Shown: in pieces, positions 30,484 to 42,000 of the stretch
Layout of the letters: each line of letters begins with the position of its first letter
Numbering within the stretch: position 1 is the first letter of the stretch
Source: Trypanosoma brucei gambiense DAL972
Lineage: Eukaryota > Euglenozoa > Kinetoplastea > Trypanosomatida > Trypanosomatidae
Reading direction: 5' to 3'
Length of the DNA stretch: 64,000 bases
Assembly (NCBI RefSeq): GCF_000210295.1
Contig: NC_026743.1
Coordinates: 1,736,001 to 1,800,000, forward strand
Notes under the pieces: generated by a model
What the model was told of the DNA's origin: nothing
The model's input: only the letters and a program-made list of their open reading frames with translations
The model's database searches: none
Position numbers and translations under genes: made by a program

Positions 30484-31887
30484 TTACCCACTGGGTGGGG
30501 CACTATGCTTTATAACAGTAACACAAATCAACTCCCGACACTCAGGGTAGGACAAAACTTTGTCCAACGATTCACGTGAGGCGTGCAACGCCACATTCGT
30601 CGAGCCTCTAATACCGTTCATTCCCCTACCCGCCGTCTTCTGCTCTGTCTCTCTCTGGCCAGCTTCTTGTGACAGCCACCGCAGAGCCACACTGTCCAAC
30701 ATTTCAAACACCGTCAACGACAGCTCGCCTCCTGCCCTGTTGTCATCGTTTTCCACACTATTGCTATTACTGTTGCCACTGACACCGTCCCCACCTCCAG
30801 CACTAATCATTATATTGGGAACGAAATGGCCACTATTGGTGTAGCCGTGCACGATGTCACCAATCCGAGTGGTTGCCATCTCTCGGCGTATTGTGAAGAG
30901 GTGCGCCACCATTGGACACAGTAAACCCATCACGTGCGCAGGGGACACCATGACATGGACGAAGCTTGTAATCGGAGTGGTGTCACGTGGGAGTTGTTCC
31001 TGCCGCTGCTGCCTCTGGTACTTCAACAATGCAGGGCTGCGAAGTGAGAAGGGGGGCTCACGAGCACGGGACAAGAGAGGTCGTGCGAACAGGAGCGCCA
31101 CAACTTTCAGCAATCGGAAGAGCAACGGGACTCTCCCCGGAATGTAGCATCCCGGTACGCTATGGTGTAACATGGCACCGCGCAACACGATTAAAAGGTG
31201 CCGCAAGTAGCGGGATACCTCACAAGAGAGCGTCACAGTGTCCACCAGCTCGCAACCATCCTCTGAGAGCATCACTTCAAGCATATTGCGCCTATTGACG
31301 ACGTTTGACTCATCACTGTCTGTGGACTGAATAACCGCAGCACTTTCCATGGTGAACGACGACATGTACGTGGATAGTGCGAAACCTGCACGTAACCATT
31401 CCGGGACTGCCGTTGCGAATACACGGGCGTCACAGTACGCCACAATACGCAAAGAAGGCACGCGTCGAACCTCCCCACCCACACGGACAACGGAGAACTG
31501 CAGCACGTCCATGAGTGCGGACTGCACGGAGGGTGTAGCGGCAGCCAGGCCAGTTAAGCAGATAATATTCACAGGCCGTTGTTTCCCCTCTACGATATTG
31601 TTACCGGTAGAACTAGCGGTTTCTGCGCGGGATACGAAACTGCAAAAGGTTTCACTACTGGTTTGTTCGGTGAGTCGCAGCTCCAAGTACGTTGGCCCCT
31701 TCGGCATCGATGTCACGGTGGTGTTACAAGCCCCGTCATGAAGTACAAGAAGGTGTGCGGATGGCACGCAACAACATACTGAGACAAGCACGTACAGCTG
31801 CCGGCACTCGCATAGCACTGGATGGTTCGTAGCGGGCCACTGACTGGAAAGGGGATCGGGAAAACACTGGCTAAACGTGGCCGGCAT
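30484..31887 (-). CDS. Divergent AAA+-like protein (MCM/Mg-chelatase resemblance)
   Basis: This encodes 467 residues from MPATFSQCF. Residues about 110-190 resemble the middle of helix-2-insert AAA+ proteins (MCM, MoxR, Mg-chelatase): ICLTGLAAATPSVQSALMDV, then SVVRVGGEVRRVPSLRIVAY, where active members have Walker B followed by the inserted hairpin and sensor I. The acidic Walker B residues are replaced by LTGL, and no Walker A P-loop is visible. If it is an AAA+ fold, it is probably inactive. The N-terminal 60 residues are Cys- and hydrophobic-rich (VLVSVCCCV), and a low-complexity Gly/Asn/Ser stretch lies near 365-395. The remainder is helical. I do not recognise a named gene. A role in DNA metabolism would be inference only. 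Confidence 0.5.
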   Translation of the reverse strand: MPATFSQCFPDPLSSQWPATNHPVLCECRQLYVLVSVCCCVPSAHLLVLHDGACNTTVTSMPKGPTYLELRLTEQTSSETFCSFVSRAETASSTGNNIVEGKQRPVNIICLTGLAAATPSVQSALMDVLQFSVVRVGGEVRRVPSLRIVAYCDARVFATAVPEWLRAGFALSTYMSSFTMESAAVIQSTDSDESNVVNRRNMLEVMLSEDGCELVDTVTLSCEVSRYLRHLLIVLRGAMLHHSVPGCYIPGRVPLLFRLLKVVALLFARPLLSRAREPPFSLRSPALLKYQRQQRQEQLPRDTTPITSFVHVMVSPAHVMGLLCPMVAHLFTIRREMATTRIGDIVHGYTNSGHFVPNIMISAGGGDGVSGNSNSNSVENDDNRAGGELSLTVFEMLDSVALRWLSQEAGQRETEQKTAGRGMNGIRGSTNVALHASRESLDKVLSYPECRELICVTVIKHSAPPSG

Positions 31888-32404
31888 TTCTCTACTGTTG
31901 AAGCGTTACAGCTACGGTATGTCTCAAGTGCTGTAGGACGACACTCCCAATAACATATCTTGCCACACACGTAGAGAAGGAGGGGAACGACGTTGCCCAA
32001 CATTCAGTAACAAAGGAATAACACACAAACAAACCAAGGAGGAAAGGAAAGTTGCGTTTAAAAAACAATAAAGTCGCGAGGGGAACACAAAAGAAAAGCG
32101 GGAAATACTCAAGAAAAAAACGTAACCAACCACGGCTATGGCGCGCGTAAAAAGCACACAGCGCAGGACACCTCAAATAGCGCTGCGAGAGAAGGAAAAG
32201 AGAGGGTAAGAAAACGGCTGTGAGATCAATCGCTACACCACAACCATAAAAGAAATACTGAGAAGGGGCGGCAACGAAACGCATCCACTGAGGAAGCGTT
32301 CGCCCCGTTGATGGACAGGCCCCTTATCCTTTTTCGTCTTCGTGAAGCAGAAACGATAACGCAGTTTCGTGGAAACGGTATGAAAAAAAAAGAAATTGCA
32401 AGGT
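31888..32404. other. Spacer upstream of the AAA+-like gene
   Basis: This is intergenic sequence with minus-strand pyrimidine-rich tracts (purines on the plus strand near 32035-32120) suited to trans-splicing. No gene is seen. Confidence 0.6.
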
Positions 32405-33981
32405 CTATAGTGCGTCAGGAGAATCGATGCGTGGGGAAAGTGCGTTATCGTCTCCAAGATTACTTACGTCCCAAAGCTCCTCCCCACTTAAATTGTGGGG
32501 CTCGTGGCTGCCATTGGCTCTAGTACCTGCCACCGCCCCAGTCGCAGTGCGCCGACGGGAAACTACCCTTCTAGTGTCTGAAATGTTTGTAAATGCGTGA
32601 GAAAAATCATCGTTACCCTGCAGGGCGTCAGGAGTAAATGCAGTGCCTCCATCACCAAAGGCTGTGCTTTCATTCTGCCTCTCTCCCCCAAAGACGTCAG
32701 GATACCCTATACTGCCAGGACGCTGCCATTGTTGTACCGTTGCCGCTTGGTTGTCACCTACCGATGCGTCGAAACCCCCCACAGCTCCTGGGGCCAAACC
32801 CGCTCTATTGAGAGACAAGTCACTGAGGTTATCGACATTAAAAACATCAGCTAAATTGTCAGCACCACGTCCCATCATCCCTGAGCCAAACGGGGGCACG
32901 GTGTCGCCGACACCCTGCACCACAGGAGTCCCATCCGGCCTCAGTGGCTCCGCCTTTTGCAGCCCCGAAGAGCCCCAATGCATCGCGCTTCCTCCCGCAT
33001 GAGGTTCATCCTCCAACAGAGAGTGCATATTTTTGAACTGCTCTTCCTGGGCGCGGGTGGCGAATAGTCTTCGCATTTCCTCCACCTGTTCGTTGTAGTC
33101 GGCTTCTGTCATAAGGGCATAACTTCGCACGATGCGGACTCGTTCCCCTCTCCCAATAGCATCACGAGCCTCCGATATGATCCTCTCCCGTGCCGCGGTA
33201 TGAATGCTGAGTGCTGCCTTATCTACAGAAAGCCTTATACCAGTCTTTTCCCAGGGTACGTCTGACATTGAAAAAAGGGCTATTGCCGGATCGTGTGATT
33301 TATATACCCGTGTGACAAGTCCGATTGTGTATATGATAAGGTTGACAATGGCTGCTCCCATAGCCCACTCGAGCCGGGTTCCGAACAGATGGAACCCATC
33401 AAAGCCAGACTCTAGAAGTTTCTCGTTATCTTCCTCGGCGAGCTTAGCCGCACAGAATTCCAAATGGCACTGTAGTAAGACCGAACAGGACCTGACACCG
33501 CCACAAGCGCGATGATCGTGACGGTCAAAACGTATGCCAATACATTTAAAATGAGATGCACTGGTACGTGTAGACCAAACAAATGCATATGACGAATATT
33601 GGTGGAGTAGCAATACCCACCCGCAACACCGTTGAGGGCCGCCAGGAACTGCACAACTAGAACAGCGCGCATGTGTTGCAGCATAGAAATAATCGCAAAG
33701 GGAAGAGACTTAGCGTTGACACCCACCACCACTCCGACACCGTAAATTGACATTATGCCTTCGTACTCGCAGTTACTCATCACCATTTCTAGCGAATCAG
33801 AAAGATTCGCGCCGGGAGCGCTGAAGCTGCCATGCATACCTGCCTGCAATCGAACGTCAGCCTCGGTTAGAAGCACGACGTAACTAATGACGAAAATCGC
33901 CGCACCCAACTGATAAAGTACCCTCATTACTCGTTCAACCCTCTGTCGAGGGGACGTGGGAAACGGAAAGACGAAAAACAT
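32405..33981 (-). pseudogene. Four-pass membrane protein, frame broken near 33425-33450
   Basis: Two overlapping minus-strand frames look like halves of one protein. The upstream half (start MFFVFPFPT at 33981, or MRVLYQLG at 33927) has a first membrane helix (AAIFVISYVVLL), an extracellular-type loop, a second (SMLQHMRAVLVVQFLAAL) and a third (LILNVLAYVLTVTIIALVAV). It then stops shortly after entering sequence that looks out of frame. The downstream half, in another frame, begins plausibly at FCAAKLAEEDNEK, has a fourth helix (GAAIVNLIIYTIGLV), then a long soluble Gly/Asp-rich tail ending at 32405. One missing base near 33440, around the AATTC beside the join, would restore continuity. It may be a true mutation or an assembly error. 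The topology resembles tetraspan families such as amastin, but the amastin signature is not visible. Confidence 0.6.
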
Positions 33982-34392
33982 GACAGCTCGCTCAATGTAT
34001 GCCGAAAGAAGAGCGAAGAAAAAAGGAGGGAGCTGGTTTGGTACAACGCAACTCCTAAGTTTATGAATATGTGTATTTATGTATGTATGGTACGACTTTG
34101 CTTCACTAAGGGGAAAACCTGAAGCGTTTGAAAACTCTTGTGTCTCTACTCTACTTTTATCGGAAGTATCGGTGTAAGTTCTCTCTGCGACAACACCTTG
34201 GATAAATTCAAATGGAGGAAAAGAGAAAGTTAGAGCAGAATAAGAAGCAATATAAATAGAAAATGCAAAAGCCACCTCATCAAAGCACCTAGCACAACAA
34301 CGGCGTGAGAGTTACCGGTAAAGGTGTATTAAATAGACACGCTCTCCGCCACGCATCGACATGTACTCCACCACCTGTATTCCCCCGTGTGA
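33982..34392. other. Spacer between the membrane protein and the DEAH helicase
   Basis: This is the 5' region of the membrane protein gene and the 3' region of the helicase gene. It contains A-rich runs and GTATTTATGTATGTATGG-like sequence. No gene is seen. Confidence 0.6.
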
Positions 34393-37300
34393 TCACCTGC
34401 GACGCCTCTGCTTAGAGATTCTCCACGAGTTTCCGCTCTCCCATGCGCGCAGAATTGGATTAAGGCGTTCGGCACGTTGCTCTTTCGTTAATTTCCCCTT
34501 CCGCGGTTTGCTGTAAAACGCTGGGGCGAGTTCCACAAGCCAACGTGGCTCGATGGCCAGTATCTCACGCATGTACTCGCGGCTTGTTAATTGAACCTCG
34601 TTGTACAAGAGATATTTTGGTGGTGTGTCCCGTAAACAGGACGAAGGATGAACATAAACCTCGCGCCGCTCCGCAAGCGTGGCGTAGGCCACGTCCGTGA
34701 TACGTCTTGCAGCATTGAAAAAGTACCCAGCGGTAATGGCCCGTCGCACCTCCGTAAGTGAGGAGTCGTTATGATGCTCAATGTTTGTATGTCGCTTCCG
34801 CAACATTTCGCTAAGTTGGTCACGGGTGTCGCGAGCCTCCATAAGCATGCGGTGTTTTAAGAAGTTCCGCTTACACCAGTTTTCGCTCAGACCGTTGGCC
34901 ACCCATGCATCGTACACAGCAAGCAGTGTAATGTGGTCACCCTCCGGTTGGTGAAACTGCCGCTTTGCTGCATCTGCCGCCTCGTGTTGATCACGCGGCC
35001 GGTAAAATACGCCACGCTTTTGAGCTGCGAGCATAGAGACTATGGTGAGCACGGGCTCGCTGCAACCCAAGTCGACAGCCGTAAGAAGTGTCTTGCTGTG
35101 CGAGGGATCAATGGGCAAATGAGCCATACGACCTCCCAGCGGCGTCAGAAGCCCATCCTCATCCAATGCCTCGAGGTAGCGCAACTTTTGTAACGCCGTC
35201 ACCAGCGTCTCTTGGGGAGGTGGATCCATGAGGTCCAGAGCGAAGAGGTCATTAATTCCCATTGCCTTCAATTGCAGAACTACGTGGAACAAGTTCGAAC
35301 GCTGAATATCAGGAACGGTGGCAGGGTCCATATCCTGGCGAAACTGAATCTCCGTGTACATACGAAAGCACTTGCCGGGCCCAATACGCCCTGCACGCCC
35401 GGCCCGTTGACGCGCTTGTGCTTGCGAGATGGGCATGATTTTGAGTTGCTCCATCCCTGTCTTCGGGTCGAACACATTTTGCTTACTATACCCGCTGTCC
35501 ACCACGTAAGAAAGGTTACTAATTGTAATGGAAGTTTCTGCGACATTTGTGGCGAGCACGACCTTCCTGCAATGTGGCGGCGTCGGCTCGAAAACGCGTG
35601 ACTGCACATCTTGTGGCAGTGTCGCAGTTAAGGGGAGGATGAGCATGTCCGGCACCGGGAGGTCACTTAGGCCCCGAAGCCGCTCCATCCAGCGGAAGAG
35701 ACGGTCACCACCAAACTCAATCTCCTCTTGTCCTGTAAGAAATACAAGGACATCGCCTGGTGGCTCCTCAAGATGTAACTTCATCACAGTTTTTAGAGCA
35801 CAGTCGAGGTAATCCTCCGTTGGCTCCGCAAGGAAATACGTGTCAACAGGAAAAGTGCGACCTTCGATAAAAAACACATCGTGGACGTTGAAGTACGAAC
35901 AGAATTTCTCCCTCTCAAGTGTGGCAGAAGTGACAATAACTTTTAGTGTTGGCCGCTTGTGTGTCGCGTTGCGTACAATTGCAAAGAGCAAATCAGTGTT
36001 GACCGACCGCTCGTGTGCCTCATCGAGGATGATAACGCTATACCTCTGAAATGAGTCATCAAGAAGGGCTTCACGCAGCAACATACCGTCTGTCATGTAC
36101 TTTATGCACGTGAGGGAAGATGTGACATCGCGAAACCGGACAGTGTAACCGACTTCCTCACCGAGGCGGCAACCGTACTCCTCGGCCACACGGATTGCAA
36201 GTGTCTCCGCCGCCACTCGCCGGGGCTGGGTGCAACAAACAACACCGTTCTTACCGTAACCGTGCTCAACAAGATACTGAGGAATTTGTGTTGTTTTGCC
36301 ACTGCCAGTTTCTCCCACCAACACAGTTACTGCATGTGCATCAACGTGCTGTAGGAACCGATCACGAAATGCATAAATGGGCAGCGAACGACGCTGCTCT
36401 GCAAGGCTCTCAGAGGTTTCCATCATACCGAAGCGGGGCTTCTCCCCGAAACTGTGTTTCATCCACGGTGGAAGCGCAGAACGAGAACCACGGCCAAGTC
36501 CGCCCCTATGGAGGTGTTCTTCCGGGCGCTCTAATAATTCCCGATCGAGGAACGTATTGCCCTTGTAGTGGGTTCCATCCTCCTCGTTATTACCCTCCTC
36601 ATCATCTCCCTCTTCCTTTCTGTCAACAGCATCATTCGGTTCATAGAAACCGCGCGCCTGCTCTGCCAACCGCTGCTGCCGCCGCTCCTTCGCTTGAAGA
36701 ATCTGCCGCTCCTTGTTACGTTGCTGCTGCGCCAAGGCAGCACGCTTCATGGTATTAGTTTCAATCTCTTCGGCGCTAGCTTGTTGCACGACGCGGCGTG
36801 CAATGATGGCTTCTCGCTGTGCCGGTGTGCTCGCCCTCATCAACTGCTCGGACGGCAACAACGCCCGGTAGTTGATGGGTTTGTGTCGCACCAACCCACG
36901 CAAGAACAGGGGTTCCTCTTCATTCAGCTCCACCTGCTCCACATCCTCATCATCCGTCTTAACCTGAAGTAATTCCGACTCATCCAGTAACCCGGTGCGT
37001 ACCAACTGCGCCAACTGCATTTTCTCCTCCGCTCTCACCTTCATCGCCGCTCTGCGCTCCGCGGGGTCCACTGAAAGGTCCTGCAAAGTCCGTTGTCTAC
37101 CGACGGCGCTGTCGCCTCCCTCGTTTGCATCCCGTCGGGCCTCCTCTTCCTGCAGAATCTTTTGCCTGAGAGTTTCTTCAATTTCCCGCCGTTCCTGCTC
37201 CACGATGGCGAGTGCCCCAGCTGCGAGACATTTCGACCAGTCGATGTCACCCAAAAGTGATCGCATTAGGCACGCAAGGTCCTGCAACTGCGAGAGCTGT

Positions 37301-37620
37301 ATGGGTGGCTCATCATTCTCATCTCCATTGATAGCGCTATCAAGCGCGTCAACCAGCGACTTGTTTCTCTCCTCTGCTGAAACTTCCTTCGAGTCATCAC
37401 TATCCCGTTTTTTTTCATTCGCCTCAGCGAAAAGAGAAACAAGCCCCTCCACGTCATCATAAAGTCCCTCTGCCTCCGCCGCACTCTCCGGCCTACCAAG
37501 CACGTGCTCTAGCCTGTGGTACAGCTCATTTTTGCTGTAAATGAGTTGCAATTTCCTCAGCACACATAACTCATCGCTCATTACCTTTTCGCCGCACTTT
37601 TTTCCCGGCGCAACCCCCAC
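34393..37620 (-). CDS. DEAH-box RNA helicase, PRP2/DHX16-like
   Basis: This encodes 1075 residues. An N-terminal charged region (1 to about 430) precedes a complete DEAH-box core: GETGSGKTTQIPQ (motif I, about 437), TQPRRVAAE (Ia), DEAHERS (II, about 533), SATL (III), FLTGQEEIE, TNVAETSITI (V) and QRAGRAGR (VI). The HA2 and OB-fold regions follow, with FYRPRDQH and AITAGYFFNAAR, ending in a basic Lys/Arg tail. No S1 domain is seen, which argues against PRP22. The winged-helix/HA2 text and the absence of other N-terminal domains fit PRP2 (human DHX16, about 1040 residues), the ATPase that activates the spliceosome before step one. In trypanosomes nearly all splicing is trans-splicing, so the enzyme would serve that process in the nucleus. 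PRP16 or PRP43 are alternatives. Confidence 0.8.
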   Translation of the reverse strand: MGVAPGKKCGEKVMSDELCVLRKLQLIYSKNELYHRLEHVLGRPESAAEAEGLYDDVEGLVSLFAEANEKKRDSDDSKEVSAEERNKSLVDALDSAINGDENDEPPIQLSQLQDLACLMRSLLGDIDWSKCLAAGALAIVEQERREIEETLRQKILQEEEARRDANEGGDSAVGRQRTLQDLSVDPAERRAAMKVRAEEKMQLAQLVRTGLLDESELLQVKTDDEDVEQVELNEEEPLFLRGLVRHKPINYRALLPSEQLMRASTPAQREAIIARRVVQQASAEEIETNTMKRAALAQQQRNKERQILQAKERRQQRLAEQARGFYEPNDAVDRKEEGDDEEGNNEEDGTHYKGNTFLDRELLERPEEHLHRGGLGRGSRSALPPWMKHSFGEKPRFGMMETSESLAEQRRSLPIYAFRDRFLQHVDAHAVTVLVGETGSGKTTQIPQYLVEHGYGKNGVVCCTQPRRVAAETLAIRVAEEYGCRLGEEVGYTVRFRDVTSSLTCIKYMTDGMLLREALLDDSFQRYSVIILDEAHERSVNTDLLFAIVRNATHKRPTLKVIVTSATLEREKFCSYFNVHDVFFIEGRTFPVDTYFLAEPTEDYLDCALKTVMKLHLEEPPGDVLVFLTGQEEIEFGGDRLFRWMERLRGLSDLPVPDMLILPLTATLPQDVQSRVFEPTPPHCRKVVLATNVAETSITISNLSYVVDSGYSKQNVFDPKTGMEQLKIMPISQAQARQRAGRAGRIGPGKCFRMYTEIQFRQDMDPATVPDIQRSNLFHVVLQLKAMGINDLFALDLMDPPPQETLVTALQKLRYLEALDEDGLLTPLGGRMAHLPIDPSHSKTLLTAVDLGCSEPVLTIVSMLAAQKRGVFYRPRDQHEAADAAKRQFHQPEGDHITLLAVYDAWVANGLSENWCKRNFLKHRMLMEARDTRDQLSEMLRKRHTNIEHHNDSSLTEVRRAITAGYFFNAARRITDVAYATLAERREVYVHPSSCLRDTPPKYLLYNEVQLTSREYMREILAIEPRWLVELAPAFYSKPRKGKLTKEQRAERLNPILRAWESGNSWRISKQRRRR

Positions 37621-39084
37621 TACAGGCGAAGCAGCAGCAGCACTGAGGAAGGCAGAGCCACTGGGCAGTTAATGGAGGAAATGGGGAGAAAAGAAAAGAA
37701 GAACGCAAGGGGTGTTACAGTTACAGTGATCACGTAATAGAAAAATATGTCATGTATGCAGAGGCACACACGCATATATTATTTATGTAAGGTATGAACC
37801 AAAAATACTCGTGGGGAAGTAAAAGCATGGCCTCCCAATGAAGGGGGACACTGCGTAAAGGGAAATTGGAAATCCCAGGCTTAACAGAGGGCGGTTGAAT
37901 TTAAGATAGAGCCAAAAGAAGAGACAATGGGAAAAAAAAAACAGCGGTACGAACAAGAAACTTTCAAAAAAATAAAATGAAGTTAACGATCAGGTGTGAG
38001 GGGAAGTGGGTCACGTCCGGAAAGAAACACACACAATAAACCAGCGATGAGGTAAAAAAGGGGGAAAAGATGAGAAGGGAGTCTATCATCGCTTAACGTT
38101 GTCAAAACACCTTGAAGAGAAGGAAATTATAAATAACCGCAAACGCACGCAACAACTCTAGTCACTTCGTCCCATCGCAGTACAATGTAGGCGCAATGGG
38201 GTGAGTTGCTACCTTTATTAGCACTAAATGAAGAAATGGCAGGAAAAAAAAACATTATCCATCCTTTTCTTCTTTTCCGTTGTTGATCAATTGTATCCAC
38301 ACAACCACACACACGCACGCTGTTTAACAAGTCCCCCTTTTTTTTTTGCATCTGCACAAGTTCTAACGCTTGTGAAATCAAACCGAGCGTCCAAGCCACT
38401 AAAGTGTAAAACAAAAAAAAACATAAATTACCGCTCCTCCACCGACAAACCTATGTAGAGAAAAACATACACGTAGTACTGAATTAAAAGTCTCGAAATC
38501 AAAATAAGTAAACAAATAAACAAACATATATTTACTTGCACTTCTTTATATATTGAAAGACAGGAAACTTTACGCACACGACGCTCACTATGCATTTAAT
38601 TCAAACTGATGGAGCTACTTCCCCTCGGTTTCTTTTCTCCCGCTCAATTCCCTCCACAGCAAGCGTGGGTACTGCCACCGCTGCTGTCATAATCCCTTTT
38701 CACTCAGATGATGTACTGTGCACACGAGTGCTGGTATAAGACATATATATTAAAACATAAAAAAAATAATAATAACAACACTGGCAAAGTTGAAGGACGA
38801 GTAAAAAAAAGAAAAAAGAAAAAGAAAAATTAAATAGGGAGTGGTACTGGAATAGTGAAATGGGATTACAGAGAAGAGTACAAAAAAAAAACGAAAAGGA
38901 GGAAAGAAGATATCCTCTTCCCCCTAGGTGCCCCTTTCTACGTTACCTACGCCCCCAGATACATTCACGCACGGGTAAACCACATCTGAAACTCCTCGCA
39001 GCGAACATTTCTGGGCATGTATTTTTCATTCATACAAAACATTACTCGACAAATCACACTCTTGCCAACACAAAACTCTACTCA
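37621..39084. other. 1.5 kb A/T-rich spacer
   Basis: No gene is seen. The stretch is rich in A-runs and TATA-like repeats (38520-38560, 38740-38830) and plus-strand purine tracts. It should include the 5' region of the helicase gene on its left and the 3' untranslated region of the phytochelatin-synthase-like gene on its right. Confidence 0.6.
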
Positions 39085-42000
39085 TCATCGTCTTCTATCC
39101 GGCGACTCCTGAGGAGAAAAAAGGAATCTCGTCATCATCTCCCGATTACGTCGTAGCGCCATGGGCCCCGACGGCACGTCATCAAATCCCTTCGACGGGC
39201 TGCCTCCCTCATGAGCATCGAGGTGTTTGATGAGTGTTCGCCGCCCTGACAACTTCCGCTTTACCTTCTCAAATTTCACAAGACCGTAAGGACTGCGACC
39301 CTTATCCATCAGGTTACCAATTTCAATAAATTTAGGAACATCGACAGTCCAAAACATACCAAAGACAGTGTGCTCCGCCTCCCACAGCAATACAGACTTG
39401 GTATCGGGGTTGTACGCCTTTATCAGTGCTGCACTGCGGCCAAAACCCACCACGTCATGCGCTATGGCAGTGTCGTAGTTCAGGAGGAGAACTGTGTTAT
39501 TATTCTCCCGACGTGTGGCATCTCTAAGAATCGAATCGATATTCCCTTCCGTCACATCCTCCATGACCTCCACATGCACAAGCCACTCTTCATCATTGTG
39601 TTCATCGATTTGACTGTCACTTGACCCCCTTGTAGAATTGCGAGATTCCAGAAACATGCGGCAAATCTGGGCGAGAAATACTGTATCGATTTGCTTGTTA
39701 ATCACTGAAAGAGATACATCCACGTCACGCCACGCAAATGCCTGAGTCCCCCGGCGACGTTGACGGTTCATTGTCTGAAGGTACGCCTCGTAAAATATCT
39801 CCTCTGGGGAGTAGAAAAATCCAAGCTGGGTGAAGGCGCACGAAAGTGCCTGGAAATGCGGCGATGGGCTAACATGGAAAATGTTCCGTAGAGGCAGCAT
39901 ACGCAACGGTGTTTCTCGAGAATACTCAAGTGGAAACGATGGTGCCGGAAGAGTCGTGCAGTGTGACACTTTAAGGAAGCCACAACGGTGGTGAACGGTG
40001 TCCGCATCATGCATGGCCCTGAAGAGAGTGTGGAGGCACACGGACCATGTGCGGAAGTATCGGTTGGGATTCGTATCCATCACCGTTACGCCGCCGGTTG
40101 CCTTATTGTAACCAACAACTAGGCCTGTGGAACCAAATGGACGGGAGTCACCGAACACCTCAATTTCATTTGTGTTGAACAACATGACGAGGGCCTTGCC
40201 ACGGTCCGCCAAGCATTCCTCCATGATTTGTTCAAACTCCTCGACGGTTACACGTGCTTTGTTGCCGTTTCGCCTGTCAGTATGATAGGTCTTTACGCTT
40301 ACATTAAGACCGACATGCTCCACGTACGTCGTGAGGCAAACAGCCATTGATTCAAGCGTGAAGTAGCGCAGCATCAACGACGATATTTCGAAGGGTAGGG
40401 CAACAATAACGTCTTCAAATGTCGTAGGACAGCCCAACTCCATTAAAGTTAGCGCAATCATCGTTGGGCTCAATGGCAATGATGGAAAACACAATGTTCT
40501 CATCACCTCCCTTCTCGTCACACCGAGTGCATCTTGGTCCCTTAGTAGAGCGAGGTATCTTTGCACAGTTGGATCCACGCGCCTCAAGGCCCCAACCCGC
40601 GGAACCTGCGATTCATGTCCCAAAGGCAGCGAGTCACACCATGTCTCATCATGACTTAATCCCACATGTGTGCTGGCTGCGGTGCGCTTGGAGAATATAA
40701 GGTATCCGTTTGAGGTCATAGCCCGATGCAGGCGTTCAAGTGAACAAGTCCAGAGCTTCATGAACTTCTTCGGGTGCGCATCAATAAGCGACACCACCTG
40801 TGACTCCTCATCATAACCGGAGAGCACGCACCACTGGGGAGTATTGCTGACGTACAGGACATTGTGCGCAACGTTAGCATTATACATAATCACCATGACG
40901 TGCTCCGGGGCGTCAGGATCCTTGTTTGCATTCTTTACGTCGGTGAGAATTGACTCCAGCTCGAACACAGAGATGGTTGGCACCGCGTCTTCTCGAGAGG
41001 TGTTTGTGAGAATAGGGTAAATGGAGACATCGTAATTACGCTCCGTAAGGCGGATGTACTCTCGCGCGTATTTGAATACCTCTCCCAACGGCAGCGTGCT
41101 GTCGATGAGCACCTCTGCTGGAAACTTCATGGTGCGGACAATATCCGAAACTGGTAGCCCATTACCGTGGCCGTGCGCACTTGCTCTGTCACCTCCGAGA
41201 AGGTGCATCGCCCACGCAACTGCGATGATGTGAGGGCTGGTGTGGCCTGAGATGGCAGAGGCATGGGTTCCCATAGATGTCGTGCCAAGTACATTTCCTC
41301 CCGCCAGTTCAGGTGAGAACATGGATTGAACTTCGTCGTGGGACATCACCGGCACGCTATCCTTGCGAAAGATACGCATGAAACCACGCGCTCGTTCATT
41401 CTCCAACGGTACTGTCATCGCCTTGAAAAGGGCTGCGGCAGGAACTTCAAACAACCTTACGTGCAACTGATCATCAACGATACCTTCTGCGAGGGTAACC
41501 ATCAGCTCCACTACACACCGCACCTCCACAATAACAGCGTACACTCCATTGTTATTTTTAGAATATTGCCTCTCCTGATCCCTTAATCCAACACGGATAG
41601 AGTCTGCGAGGGCGGAGACGTCGTCATCTCCATCCACAAAGTTGTCAACGAATGTTTCCTGCTGGAGAACGTATGGATCATAATTTACAATGCGTACTGC
41701 TTGAATCTGCTCTTCACTGTCGTTGGCTATGGCTTTTGTGAACTCGTGCAACTGCATGCACGTCTGCCGATCGCCCACCTCGTTGCGACCAAGTTCCACC
41801 TGCCCAACGACGGGCGAGATGTCAAAATGGACAACAGAAAGGCCATACTCGTTCTTGAAGCGATTGTCAACATCAATAAACTCACGGAGAATGTCGCTCA
41901 TGACCTGTAGTGTCTGGACACCGCTGTGGAGGTAGTGGAGGGGTAAGTGGACAGCAAAAAATATATCTTCCATGGTAACGCACTTTTTGCGATCCCTGCA

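Noticed and set aside
32405..33981. Amastin assignment for the broken membrane protein
   Set aside because: Four membrane helices fit, but the amastin signature with its Cys and Trp-Gly motif is not visible.
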